From positions 10,109 through 15,800 of the forward strand of contig DHYT01000182.1 in the NCBI GenBank assembly GCA_002415465.1: a stretch of 5,692 nucleotides of DNA, written 5' to 3'. This DNA comes from Desulfobulbaceae bacterium UBA5123. Its GTDB lineage: Bacteria > Desulfobacterota > Desulfobulbia > Desulfobulbales > UBA5123. The position numbers were made by a program, and so were the translations under genes. This document shows, in pieces, positions 1 to 4,650 of this stretch. Positions within the stretch are counted from its first letter, which is position 1; each line of letters starts with the position of its first letter. The notes below the pieces were generated by a model. The model was given only the letters and a program-made list of their open reading frames with translations. It did not search any database and was not told the DNA's origin.

Positions 1-31
1 TGGGCGTGGAATGGCATGGCGGCATAAACTT

Positions 32-97
32 CGTGAACTGCCACACGCTTGATGCTATGATTTTCAAATACAACGCATTATTTCACGTAAGTTCACG
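32..97. repeat. Three TTCACG/CGTGAA half-sites around the candidate cheD promoter
   Basis: CGTGAA occurs at 32-37, and TTCACG occurs at 82-87 and 92-97. The last two are exactly 10 bases apart, one helical turn. The first and third copies extend to an 8-base inverted pair (CGTGAACT at 32-39 and AGTTCACG at 90-97). One copy overlaps the candidate -35 and two lie downstream of the expected transcription start. That placement would suit a repressor, but no regulator is identified. Confidence 0.3.
33..61 (+). promoter_or_regulatory. Candidate cheD promoter (extended -10)
   Basis: Positions 53-61 read TGCTATGAT, an extended -10 (TGn followed by TATGAT, five of six matches to TATAAT). The hexamer 17 bases upstream (GTGAAC, 33-38) matches the -35 consensus only at its TGA core. 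Transcription would begin near 68 and give a leader of about 70 bases before cheD. No flagellar sigma-28 or sigma-54 type promoter was seen. The call rests on the -10 alone. Confidence 0.3.
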
Positions 98-109
98 GGT
101 TGCCTGATA

Positions 110-127
110 TTTACGAAGCAACGTAAA
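110..127 (+). promoter_or_regulatory. Perfect 6-bp hairpin touching the cheD ribosome binding site
   Basis: TTTACG (110-115) and CGTAAA (122-127) are perfect inverted arms around a 6-base loop, AAGCAA. The 3' arm runs into the Shine-Dalgarno AAGAGG (126-131) that serves the cheD ATG at 141. If transcribed, the stem would partly occlude that site. It may affect translation or be a DNA operator; the sequence does not decide between the two. Confidence 0.3.
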
Positions 128-140
128 GAGGTTTTGCCGC

Positions 141-680
141 ATGTGGCAGGAGGATCAAATTCAGGGCGAGACTCTGCCCACCGTGCATCTGCAGCCATCC
201 GAGCTGCTGGTGGCGCTGCGGCCGACCATGCTTGTGACCATACTCGGTTCCTGTGTCGCGGTGTGCCTGCATGATCGGAAGCGCAAGGTTGGGGCGATGT
301 GCCACGGTCTGTTGCCAAAGGCCAAGTCGAGCGCTTTCGGAGGCGACTGCAGCCGGTTTGTCGATTGCGCGATCCATGCAATGGTGAGGGGGATGGCGGA
401 GAAGTGCGGGTCTCGGCCATCCGATCTCGATGCCAAGCTGTTTGGCGGGGCCAGGATGTTCAGCCCCGAGATCGAGGAGGGGGGCAGGCATATGCAACGG
501 ATCGGGGTGGAAAATATCGAAGCCGCTCGTGCCGTGTTGCGGGAGTATGGAATGCGGGTGAGTGTGGAGGAGGTTGGCGCCGCCGGCGGCTATAAGATTT
601 TTTTCGCGTCGCACACCGGCAAGGTTGTTTGCAAATCACTGCGACGGCCGCAGGACAAATCCTTGTTGAGCAAGCTGTAG
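141..680 (+). CDS. cheD: Chemoreceptor glutamine deamidase CheD
   Basis: This 179-residue protein matches the CheD family, which converts specific receptor glutamines to glutamates in the cytoplasm and so tunes chemoreceptor signalling; in some species it also partners CheC. The signature LGSCVAVCL is at residues 35-43, with C38 in the position of the catalytic cysteine. H55 in MCHGLLP lies 17 residues later, the same spacing as the Cys27/His44 pair of Thermotoga maritima CheD. KLFGGARMF (99-107) and the IGVENIEAAR segment (121-130) are also typical. The C-terminal half carries the family GGYKIFF motif. The ATG is preceded by AAGAGG at 126-131 with 9 bases between. The length is normal, with a short N-terminal extension. 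No other chemotaxis gene is visible, so this cheD is either detached from its cluster or is the end of one lying to the left. It converges on tpx with a 38-base gap. Confidence 0.93.
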   Translation: MWQEDQIQGETLPTVHLQPSELLVALRPTMLVTILGSCVAVCLHDRKRKVGAMCHGLLPKAKSSAFGGDCSRFVDCAIHAMVRGMAEKCGSRPSDLDAKLFGGARMFSPEIEEGGRHMQRIGVENIEAARAVLREYGMRVSVEEVGAAGGYKIFFASHTGKVVCKSLRRPQDKSLLSKL

Positions 681-718
681 AGTTTTTAACGGTTCCTTGC
701 CGGTTGTCAGGGGGCGTG

Positions 719-1219
719 CTACCGCAGTTCCTTGAGGGCGGTATCGTAGTCGGGCTCCTGGGTGATCTCCGGCACGATTTCGGTGTAGATCACCTTTCCT
801 GCCTCGTTAATGATGATGACCGCCCTGGTAAGTAATCCCGCCAGCATCCCATCCGCAATCCTCAGCCCATATGCCTTGCCGAAGTCGCCGGTGCGGAAGT
901 CGGAGGCCGTGACCACCATGTCAAGCTCTTCCGAGCCGCAGAAGCGGGCGTGGGCAAACGGCAGATCCATGGAAATGCAGAGGACCACCGTGTTGTCCAG
1001 TTTGTTGGCCGCGACGTTGAAGCGCCGCACCGAGGATGCGCAGACTGGGGTGTCTATGCTTGGAAAGACGTTGAGCACCACCCGTTTCCCCTTGAGATCG
1101 GCGAGGGTGATGGGGGAGAGGTCTGTTTTGCAGAGGTTGAATTGCGGAGCAATGGACCCGACCGCAGGCGGGCGGCCGACAAGGTTGATCTCCGTACCCT
1201 TGAAGGTGAGATGTTTCAT
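719..1219 (-). CDS. tpx: Thiol peroxidase Tpx (atypical 2-Cys peroxiredoxin)
   Basis: This 166-residue peroxiredoxin reduces hydrogen peroxide and organic hydroperoxides, usually using thioredoxin as electron donor, in the cytoplasm or periplasm depending on the species. No signal peptide is seen here. The peroxidatic cysteine is C60 in SIDTPVC, with T57 of the T-x-x-C motif. The resolving cysteine is C94 in the Tpx-specific MDLPFAHARFCG segment. R132 in LLTRAVIII fits the active-site arginine. The N-terminal pattern of a short beta segment followed by the V-G-x-x-AP-x-F region is typical of Tpx. I chose the ATG at 1217-1219 because AGGAG (1225-1229) lies five bases upstream and the protein then starts MKHLTFKG, as family members do. 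An upstream in-frame start at 1258 would add 13 unlike residues. C30 and C81 are additional cysteines. The gene is monocistronic as far as can be seen and is divergent from the 74-residue gene. Confidence 0.94.
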   Translation of the reverse strand: MKHLTFKGTEINLVGRPPAVGSIAPQFNLCKTDLSPITLADLKGKRVVLNVFPSIDTPVCASSVRRFNVAANKLDNTVVLCISMDLPFAHARFCGSEELDMVVTASDFRTGDFGKAYGLRIADGMLAGLLTRAVIIINEAGKVIYTEIVPEITQEPDYDTALKELR

Positions 1220-1243
1220 GATGGCTCCTGGTTGATTTTTGAG

Positions 1244-1263
1244 GTATCTGATAAACAAGATAC
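1244..1263. promoter_or_regulatory. 20-bp inverted repeat upstream of tpx, candidate operator
   Basis: GTATCT (1244-1249) and AGATAC (1258-1263) form perfect 6-base arms around an 8-base AT-rich spacer. The element sits 24 bases upstream of the tpx ATG and only 14 bases from its Shine-Dalgarno, so it would overlap the transcription start or a -10. A peroxide or redox regulator is an obvious guess. The sequence does not match the Fur, PerR, OxyR or FNR consensus closely enough to name one. Confidence 0.4.
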
Positions 1264-1307
1264 AACTATTGCGATCTTGGAATCAAACCTAACTGCGTTG
1301 CGGATGG

Positions 1308-1334
1308 AAAAAAACGTAACAGCCCTAAGGGCTG
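1308..1334 (-). terminator. Possible leftward intrinsic terminator
   Basis: CAGCCC (1320-1325) and GGGCTG (1329-1334) form a perfect stem that can extend to seven pairs. On the minus strand it is followed by TTACG and then seven Ts (1314-1308). The T-run is offset by five bases, so the terminator is imperfect. It would stop leftward transcripts that leave the helicase gene and run antisense through the 74-residue gene before they reach tpx. If read rightward, it would be a leader hairpin for the 74-residue gene. Confidence 0.4.
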
Positions 1335-1340
1335 CATGAC

Positions 1341-1365
1341 GCCGGGGTTTTTAAACCGGGCCGGC
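1341..1365. repeat. GC-rich bulged hairpin upstream of the 74-residue gene
   Basis: GCCGG (1341-1345) pairs with CCGGC (1361-1365). Inside it GGTTT (1346-1350) pairs with AAACC (1353-1357) around a TT loop, leaving GGG (1358-1360) as a bulge. It ends 27 bases before the ATG at 1393, so in a rightward transcript it would sit in the 5' leader. No T-run follows it on either strand, so I do not call it a terminator. Confidence 0.35.
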
Positions 1366-1392
1366 GGCAATGCATTGAAATGGTGATGAACG

Positions 1393-1617
1393 ATGACAAG
1401 GGATGAGGCCGAGGTGGTCCTCTTTCGCCCCTATCCGTTGCAGGTGGGGCAGAGGATCCGGATCGAAGGTGGGCCGAGGGGGGGGGACTGGCTGGTGATC
1501 GGCGTCGACGAGCGTACGCTCACCCTGCGTTGCCCGGTTTCCTTGCGGGAGGTGGTTTGGGATCGTTTCTGCTATTTTACGGAGAAAGGGCGGGGCCCGT
1601 GGCCCCAGACCGATTGA
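1393..1617 (+). CDS. Small conserved-looking hypothetical protein (74 aa)
   Basis: I cannot assign a function. The 74 residues are soluble, with no signal peptide or membrane segment. The pattern FRPYPLQVGQRIRIEGGP (11-28), followed by GDWLVIGVDE, LTLRCPVS and WDRFCYF (57-62), reads as alternating beta strands, as in a small beta-barrel. C47 and C60 lie near predicted strand ends. Reading-frame quality is good: third positions are mostly G or C and the ORF is closed by TGA. The ATG at 1393 is the only reasonable start, because the two upstream ATGs at 1380 and 1386 are in another frame that soon stops. The Shine-Dalgarno is weak. The gene is convergent with the helicase, nine bases from stop to stop. 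A run of nine Gs (1478-1486) encodes R29-G31. Two hairpins lie in its possible leader. Confidence 0.72.
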   Translation: MTRDEAEVVLFRPYPLQVGQRIRIEGGPRGGDWLVIGVDERTLTLRCPVSLREVVWDRFCYFTEKGRGPWPQTD

Positions 1618-1626
1618 TCCGCACCG

Positions 1627-3180
1627 TTATTTGGACGGGCTGCCGCCGGCGGCGCGCCTCGGGCGTGATTGCCGGTTGCTTCTGCCGCCGGCGGATTTTC
1701 TGGGCGGCCGCGACCCTGAGCGGCCGGAGCGGGAAGGCTCGGCGCGCTCCGCGCGCTGCACCTTTTTTGTCGGCGGCGGCGGTTTGATCAACAACTCTTC
1801 CTGCGGGTATGCGCACGAGAGCTTGCGGCCGATGAACTCCTCGATCTCTGGCAGGTAAAAGGACTCGTCCTCGTCGGCAAAGCTTACCGAGATGCCGGTG
1901 GCGCCGGCCCGACCGGTGCGGCCGATGCGGTGTACGTAGTCTTCGGGGTCCTGCGGCAGATGGTAGTTGACCACATGGCTGACCCCCTTGATGTGGATGC
2001 CGCGACCCGCCACGTCGGTGGCCACCAGAACCTTGATCTTGCCTGCCCGGAATTCTTCCAGGGTTCGGGTCCGTCTGTCCTGGGAGACGTCGCCCGAGAG
2101 GATGGCGCAGCTGATGTCGTGGGACGCCAGTTTTTCATACAGACGCCGGGTTTCGTCGCGGCGGTTGCAGAACACCATCACCCGTTCAAGTTTCTGGCCG
2201 ACAATAAGGTTGTAGAGCAAGGGGAATTTCTGGTCGGTGGTGATCATGTATACCTGTTGGTCGACGGTATCCACGGTGACCTGCTCCGGCTCGATTTCGA
2301 CGGTGACGGGGGTAAGGGTCCACTGGCTGGCTAGCCTGATGACCTCGTCGGTGAGGGTGGCGCTGAAGAAGAGGGTTTGGCGTTTGCTCTTGTCGGGGGT
2401 GGCGTAGACGATGGTGCGCACGTCGGGGATAAAACCCATGTCCAGCATCCGGTCCGCTTCGTCGATAACCAATATTTCCACCTTGTCCAGACGCACTACG
2501 CGATGGCGCATGAAGTCGAGCAGGCGCCCCGGGGTGGCGACGATGATGTCGACGATATTGTCACCCGCCGCCCGGCGTTGTTTGTCGTAGGCGGTGCCGC
2601 CGAAGACCGACACGATGTTGATGGGCAGGTATTTCGCGAGGCCGGTGGCGTCTTTTTCGATCTGGGCGACCAGTTCGCGGGTTGGGGCAAGGATCAGGGC
2701 GCGGGGTTCGCCGTTTTTCCGTTTTTCGGCGGGGAGGTTGTGCGTGAGCCTGGTGAGCATGGCGGTAAGAAAGGCGGCGCTTTTGCCGGTGCCGGTTTGC
2801 GCCTTGCCGGTGGCGTCGGTGCCGTCAAGGACCTTGGGCAGGATCTCCGCCTGGATCGGCGTGCAGTACTGAAAGCCGAGATCGTGAATCGCATGCATGA
2901 TTGCTTCCGGCAGATCAAGGTCGTGGAAACGGATCTTGTCGGCGGCCGGCGGCACCTTGAACTGGGAGATATCCCATGGGGTCGGATTTTCTTCCGGCGT
3001 CAGGTCGGCGTCGCTGGGCGCGCCGATGCCCTTGGGGAGGCGGCGGCGTTTGGGTTTGCGCGGCCTGGACGATTCTGCCGCGGCAACGGTTGAATCATCC
3101 TGCGGGGTGGCTTCGTGTGCAGTTTTTGCTTTCTTGCCGCGAAAGCGATCGCGGATGTTTTTTACAAGCGAACGTATCAA
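1627..3180 (-). CDS. rhlB: DEAD-box ATP-dependent RNA helicase, RhlB type
   Basis: This 517-residue DEAD-box helicase unwinds short RNA duplexes using ATP. RhlB enzymes assist RNase E and polynucleotide phosphorylase in mRNA decay. Motifs in order: F85 with Q-motif GFQYCTPIQ (102-110); Walker A AQTGTGKS (127-134, with Ser instead of the usual Thr); APTREL (165-170); TPGR (216-219); DEAD (240-243); SAT (273-275); VFCN (336-339); [11 protein letters not shown] (387-397); HRIGRTGR (417-424). The segments [19 protein letters not shown] and [19 protein letters not shown] resemble Pseudomonas-type RhlB more than RhlE or CsdA. The N-terminus has a short basic helix and a charged linker (1-65). The tail (468-517) is Pro-, Arg- and Ser-rich and disordered, a likely RNA-binding extension. 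The start is TTG at 3178-3180, supported by AAGGA at 3189-3193 with eight bases between. Distinction from RhlE-type helicases is probable, not certain. Confidence 0.92.
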   Translation of the reverse strand: MIRSLVKNIRDRFRGKKAKTAHEATPQDDSTVAAAESSRPRKPKRRRLPKGIGAPSDADLTPEENPTPWDISQFKVPPAADKIRFHDLDLPEAIMHAIHDLGFQYCTPIQAEILPKVLDGTDATGKAQTGTGKSAAFLTAMLTRLTHNLPAEKRKNGEPRALILAPTRELVAQIEKDATGLAKYLPINIVSVFGGTAYDKQRRAAGDNIVDIIVATPGRLLDFMRHRVVRLDKVEILVIDEADRMLDMGFIPDVRTIVYATPDKSKRQTLFFSATLTDEVIRLASQWTLTPVTVEIEPEQVTVDTVDQQVYMITTDQKFPLLYNLIVGQKLERVMVFCNRRDETRRLYEKLASHDISCAILSGDVSQDRRTRTLEEFRAGKIKVLVATDVAGRGIHIKGVSHVVNYHLPQDPEDYVHRIGRTGRAGATGISVSFADEDESFYLPEIEEFIGRKLSCAYPQEELLIKPPPPTKKVQRAERAEPSRSGRSGSRPPRKSAGGRSNRQSRPRRAAGGSPSK

Positions 3181-3253
3181 GGGGTGAATCCTTCTGTCTG
3201 TATTTTTTTGTGTGAAGCGGCGGGAATCGATGGTCGCCGCAGCGTAGCCTCTT

Positions 3254-3308
3254 TTCTAGGCCGCAGGACGGCGCCGGATAGGCGGCATGATCGTTATGGC
3301 GGCTAGAA
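3254..3308 (-). repeat. Imperfect inverted repeat in the likely helicase leader
   Basis: TTCTAGGCCGC (3254-3264) and GCGGCTAGAA (3299-3308) are complementary apart from one bulged base and enclose 34 bases that are themselves GC-rich. On the minus strand it starts about 130 bases upstream of the TTG start. It may be a structured 5' leader of the helicase mRNA. No known riboswitch signature was recognised and no T-run follows. Confidence 0.3.
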
Positions 3309-3429
3309 GCAACCGCCGTGTCTTCAGTTTGGGCGGTAGCGGCCGTCGGTCAGTGGTTGCATGATTGTATGCGGATCGTCGGAAACGAAAAACAATAGCA
3401 TGTCAAGTGTTTAATTGCCACTAGAAATG

Positions 3430-3449
3430 TCCCGCACAGGGTGGCGGGA
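3430..3449 (-). terminator. Weak hairpin after the Sel1-repeat gene
   Basis: TCCCGC (3430-3435) and GCGGGA (3444-3449) form a six-pair GC-rich stem with an eight-base loop, about 30 bases past the stop of the Sel1-repeat gene. Position favours a transcript end, but on the minus strand the stem is followed only by CATTTCT, without a real T-run. It may be a weak or factor-assisted stop. Confidence 0.25.
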
Positions 3450-3480
3450 TCATGGGGAAAGGCATAAACGGCGCTGTCTG

Positions 3481-4341
3481 TTATTCTTGTCCGAGTCTTT
3501 CAAGGGCTTTCTGGGCGTGAACAAAGCCAAGCTTGGCCGCCTTGCGGTAGTAAAGGATGGCTTTGGGCTGGTCTTCCTTGACGCCGAGACCTTTCTCGTA
3601 AAGGGCGCCGATGCTGTACAGGGCGGCGGCGGAACCACGGTCGGCGGCAACGGTGTACCATTTCAGGGCTTTCTCGAGATCGTAGATGGCGCCGCTGCCG
3701 TTTTCATGCATGGCGCCCAGGTTGACTTGGGCGGCAAGATGACCTTGCTCGGCCGCGTTGCGGTACCACTTGATTGCCTCGCGTTCGTCCTCCTTGACGC
3801 CCAACCCCTTCTTGTACAGTACGCCAAGATTGTACTGACCGCGTGGGTCGCCTTGTTCCGCAGCGGCCCTGAACCTGTCGGCCGCTGCGGCATAATCCTG
3901 CGTGAGGCCGCGGCCGATCTTGTATAACAGCCCCATGTTGACATGCGCCGGGGCAAAATTTTGCTCGGCGGCCAACTTGTACCATCGGATTGCGGTGTCG
4001 ATATCCTTTTCAACGCCGCATCCTTCTTCGTACATCCGGCCGAGATTATACTGTCCCATGGCGTCGCCAAGGTCGGCCGCCTGGCGATACCGTCGCATCG
4101 CCTCTTGGTAGTCGCGGTTGACGCCGCGGCCGTTTTTGTACATGGCGCCGAGATTCACCAGCCCGCGAAGATTGTTTTGCGCCGCGGCCAACTGGTACCA
4201 TTTGTGCGCCTCCGCAAGGTCGGCTGTCACCCCGATACCCTTTTCGTATATGACGCCTAGCTTGAACTGTGCTTGTGGGTCGCCGTTTTGTGCGGCGTCC
4301 TGGTACGCGTCAAGGAGTTGTTGGTTGTCCTGGTTGGCCAT
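3481..4341 (-). CDS. Sel1-like repeat (TPR-like) protein
   Basis: The protein is made almost entirely of Sel1-like repeats, alpha-helical hairpins related to TPRs that usually serve as scaffolds for protein-protein contact. With the ATG at 4341 it has 286 residues. Numbered from the longer start at 4365, seven complete 36-residue repeats fill 28-279 and a partial one covers 280-294. Each has the pattern A-x-x-x-LG-x-(M/L)Y-x-x-G-x-G-V and a WY-x-x-AA helix. No signal peptide or membrane segment is seen, so it is probably cytoplasmic. Odd- and even-numbered repeats resemble each other in alternation, suggesting growth by 72-residue units. The start is uncertain: neither ATG (4341 or 4365) has a strong Shine-Dalgarno. 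I prefer 4341 because it follows the stop of a small ORF by 14 bases and begins MANQDNQQLL directly before the repeats. It is the last gene of a leftward cluster. Partner and process are unknown. Confidence 0.88.
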   Translation of the reverse strand: MANQDNQQLLDAYQDAAQNGDPQAQFKLGVIYEKGIGVTADLAEAHKWYQLAAAQNNLRGLVNLGAMYKNGRGVNRDYQEAMRRYRQAADLGDAMGQYNLGRMYEEGCGVEKDIDTAIRWYKLAAEQNFAPAHVNMGLLYKIGRGLTQDYAAAADRFRAAAEQGDPRGQYNLGVLYKKGLGVKEDEREAIKWYRNAAEQGHLAAQVNLGAMHENGSGAIYDLEKALKWYTVAADRGSAAALYSIGALYEKGLGVKEDQPKAILYYRKAAKLGFVHAQKALERLGQE

Positions 4342-4355
4342 GCCATTGCTCGAGC

Positions 4356-4469
4356 TTACCCACATCGACTTGTGGACAAGGTGGAAGGAGTTACACCCTT
4401 TCCGATTCCGCTGTCGGCGAAGACGCCTTGGCCCCCAAAGCCATGGCGACAGAGGTTGGAATTGGACAT
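4356..4469 (-). CDS. Possible 37-residue small ORF or leader peptide
   Basis: An ATG at 4467-4469 has a strong GAGGAG (4474-4479) four bases upstream. The ATG lies one base after the TAA of the 59-residue gene, an arrangement typical of coupled translation. The ORF runs 37 residues to a TAA at 4356-4358, 14 bases before the preferred start of the Sel1-repeat gene. The peptide is Gly- and Ser-rich (a GFGGQG segment at 10-15) with cysteines at 7 and 36, and resembles no family I know. Codon use is only moderately like that of its neighbours. It could be a small protein, a coupling leader for the Sel1-repeat gene, or a decoy start. The good ribosome binding site is the main support. Confidence 0.4.
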   Translation of the reverse strand: MSNSNLCRHGFGGQGVFADSGIGKGVTPSTLSTSRCG

Positions 4470-4470
4470 A

Positions 4471-4650
4471 TTACTCCTCTTCTTCGATAAAATCCTTTAA
4501 TTTTTCATAGAGGGTTTCTGGCCAGGGCAGTTCGTATAGAAAGGCGTTTGCCTCTTCCTTGCTGAGCGATTGCTTGACGTCGATGGGCAGGCTGCGCAAA
4601 AAGGCTACCCGTTCCGGGGCTGGCTTGTTTTTTGTTTCGCCGGTATTCAT
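4471..4650 (-). CDS. Small acidic hypothetical protein (59 aa)
   Basis: I do not recognise this gene, but the evidence that it is translated is good. Its ATG (4648-4650) overlaps the TGA of the zinc-finger gene (4647-4649) as ATGA, and AAGGA (4657-4661) lies six bases upstream. The 59 residues begin with a short polar, basic stretch, then PERVAFLRSLPIDVKQSLSK (12-31), an AFLYELPWPETLYEKLKDF core (36-54) and a run of four terminal Glu. It looks like two or three helices with W43 in an LPWP turn, soluble and acidic at the C-terminus. Overlapping start and stop suggest coupled translation and a fixed ratio with the zinc-finger protein, perhaps as a partner or inhibitor. The GAA/GAG codons of its acidic tail also create the ribosome binding site of the next ORF. 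Confidence 0.75.
   Translation of the reverse strand: MNTGETKNKPAPERVAFLRSLPIDVKQSLSKEEANAFLYELPWPETLYEKLKDFIEEEE

Larger units (their letters stand above)
1..140 (+). other. Upstream region of cheD, no convincing complete gene
   Basis: This stretch holds no complete gene. In frame 3 it stays open from position 3 to a TGA at 105-107, and the first part has GC-rich third positions (for example GVEWHGGINFVNCHT). It could therefore be the C-terminal tail of a rightward gene that begins outside the window, but I do not recognise it. Frame 1 ends at a TAA at 25-27 and is an alternative tail. The base composition turns AT-rich from about 50 onward, which suits a promoter and leader for cheD. Confidence 0.3.
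3181..3480. other. 300-base gene-free region between helicase and Sel1-repeat gene
   Basis: No convincing ORF is seen on either strand. Because the Sel1-repeat gene enters from the right and the helicase starts at the left, this region should hold the end of one transcript and the promoter and leader of the other. On the minus strand a perfect TTGACA occurs at 3401-3406, but no good -10 stands 16-18 bases downstream; TACAAT at 3364-3369 is a good -10 hexamer lacking a -35. An imperfect long inverted repeat (3254-3308) and a shorter one, GCGGCG (3217-3222) with CGCCGC (3235-3240), lie in what would be the helicase leader. Confidence 0.5.

Noticed and set aside
64..420. Leftward frame of 118 residues across the cheD start
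   Set aside because: It lies antisense to cheD, has a low-complexity Ser/Pro/Arg translation, and has AT-rich leader sequence at its end.
681..718. Terminator between cheD and tpx
   Set aside because: The only stem (around 689-706) is bulged and lacks a T-run on its 3' side on either strand.
1641..1694. Repeated TGCCGCCGGCGG blocks 42 bases apart as a regulatory or mobile repeat
   Set aside because: They encode the low-complexity basic tail of the helicase and are explained by its codon use.
2377..3093. Long rightward open frame (238 residues) opposite the helicase
   Set aside because: It is fully antisense to a motif-complete DEAD-box helicase and arises from GC-biased codons; its translation is Gly/Val/Asp-rich without family features.
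3391..3420. Sigma-54 promoter (TGGC...TTG on the minus strand)
   Set aside because: The TGG and TTG elements are three bases too far apart for the -24/-12 spacing.
3415..3927. Rightward frame of 170 residues opposite the Sel1-repeat gene
   Set aside because: Its internal periodicity is only the complement of the Sel1 repeats.
3510..4290. Regular 108-base periodicity as a CRISPR or satellite array
   Set aside because: The period equals 36 codons, the repeat units are divergent in DNA, and they encode Sel1 repeats; there are no identical short repeats with unique spacers.
4410..4440. GFGGQG segment in the 37-residue ORF as a 2-oxoacid oxidoreductase gamma-subunit fragment
   Set aside because: Only six residues agree and the following sequence does not continue the family pattern; chance is more likely.
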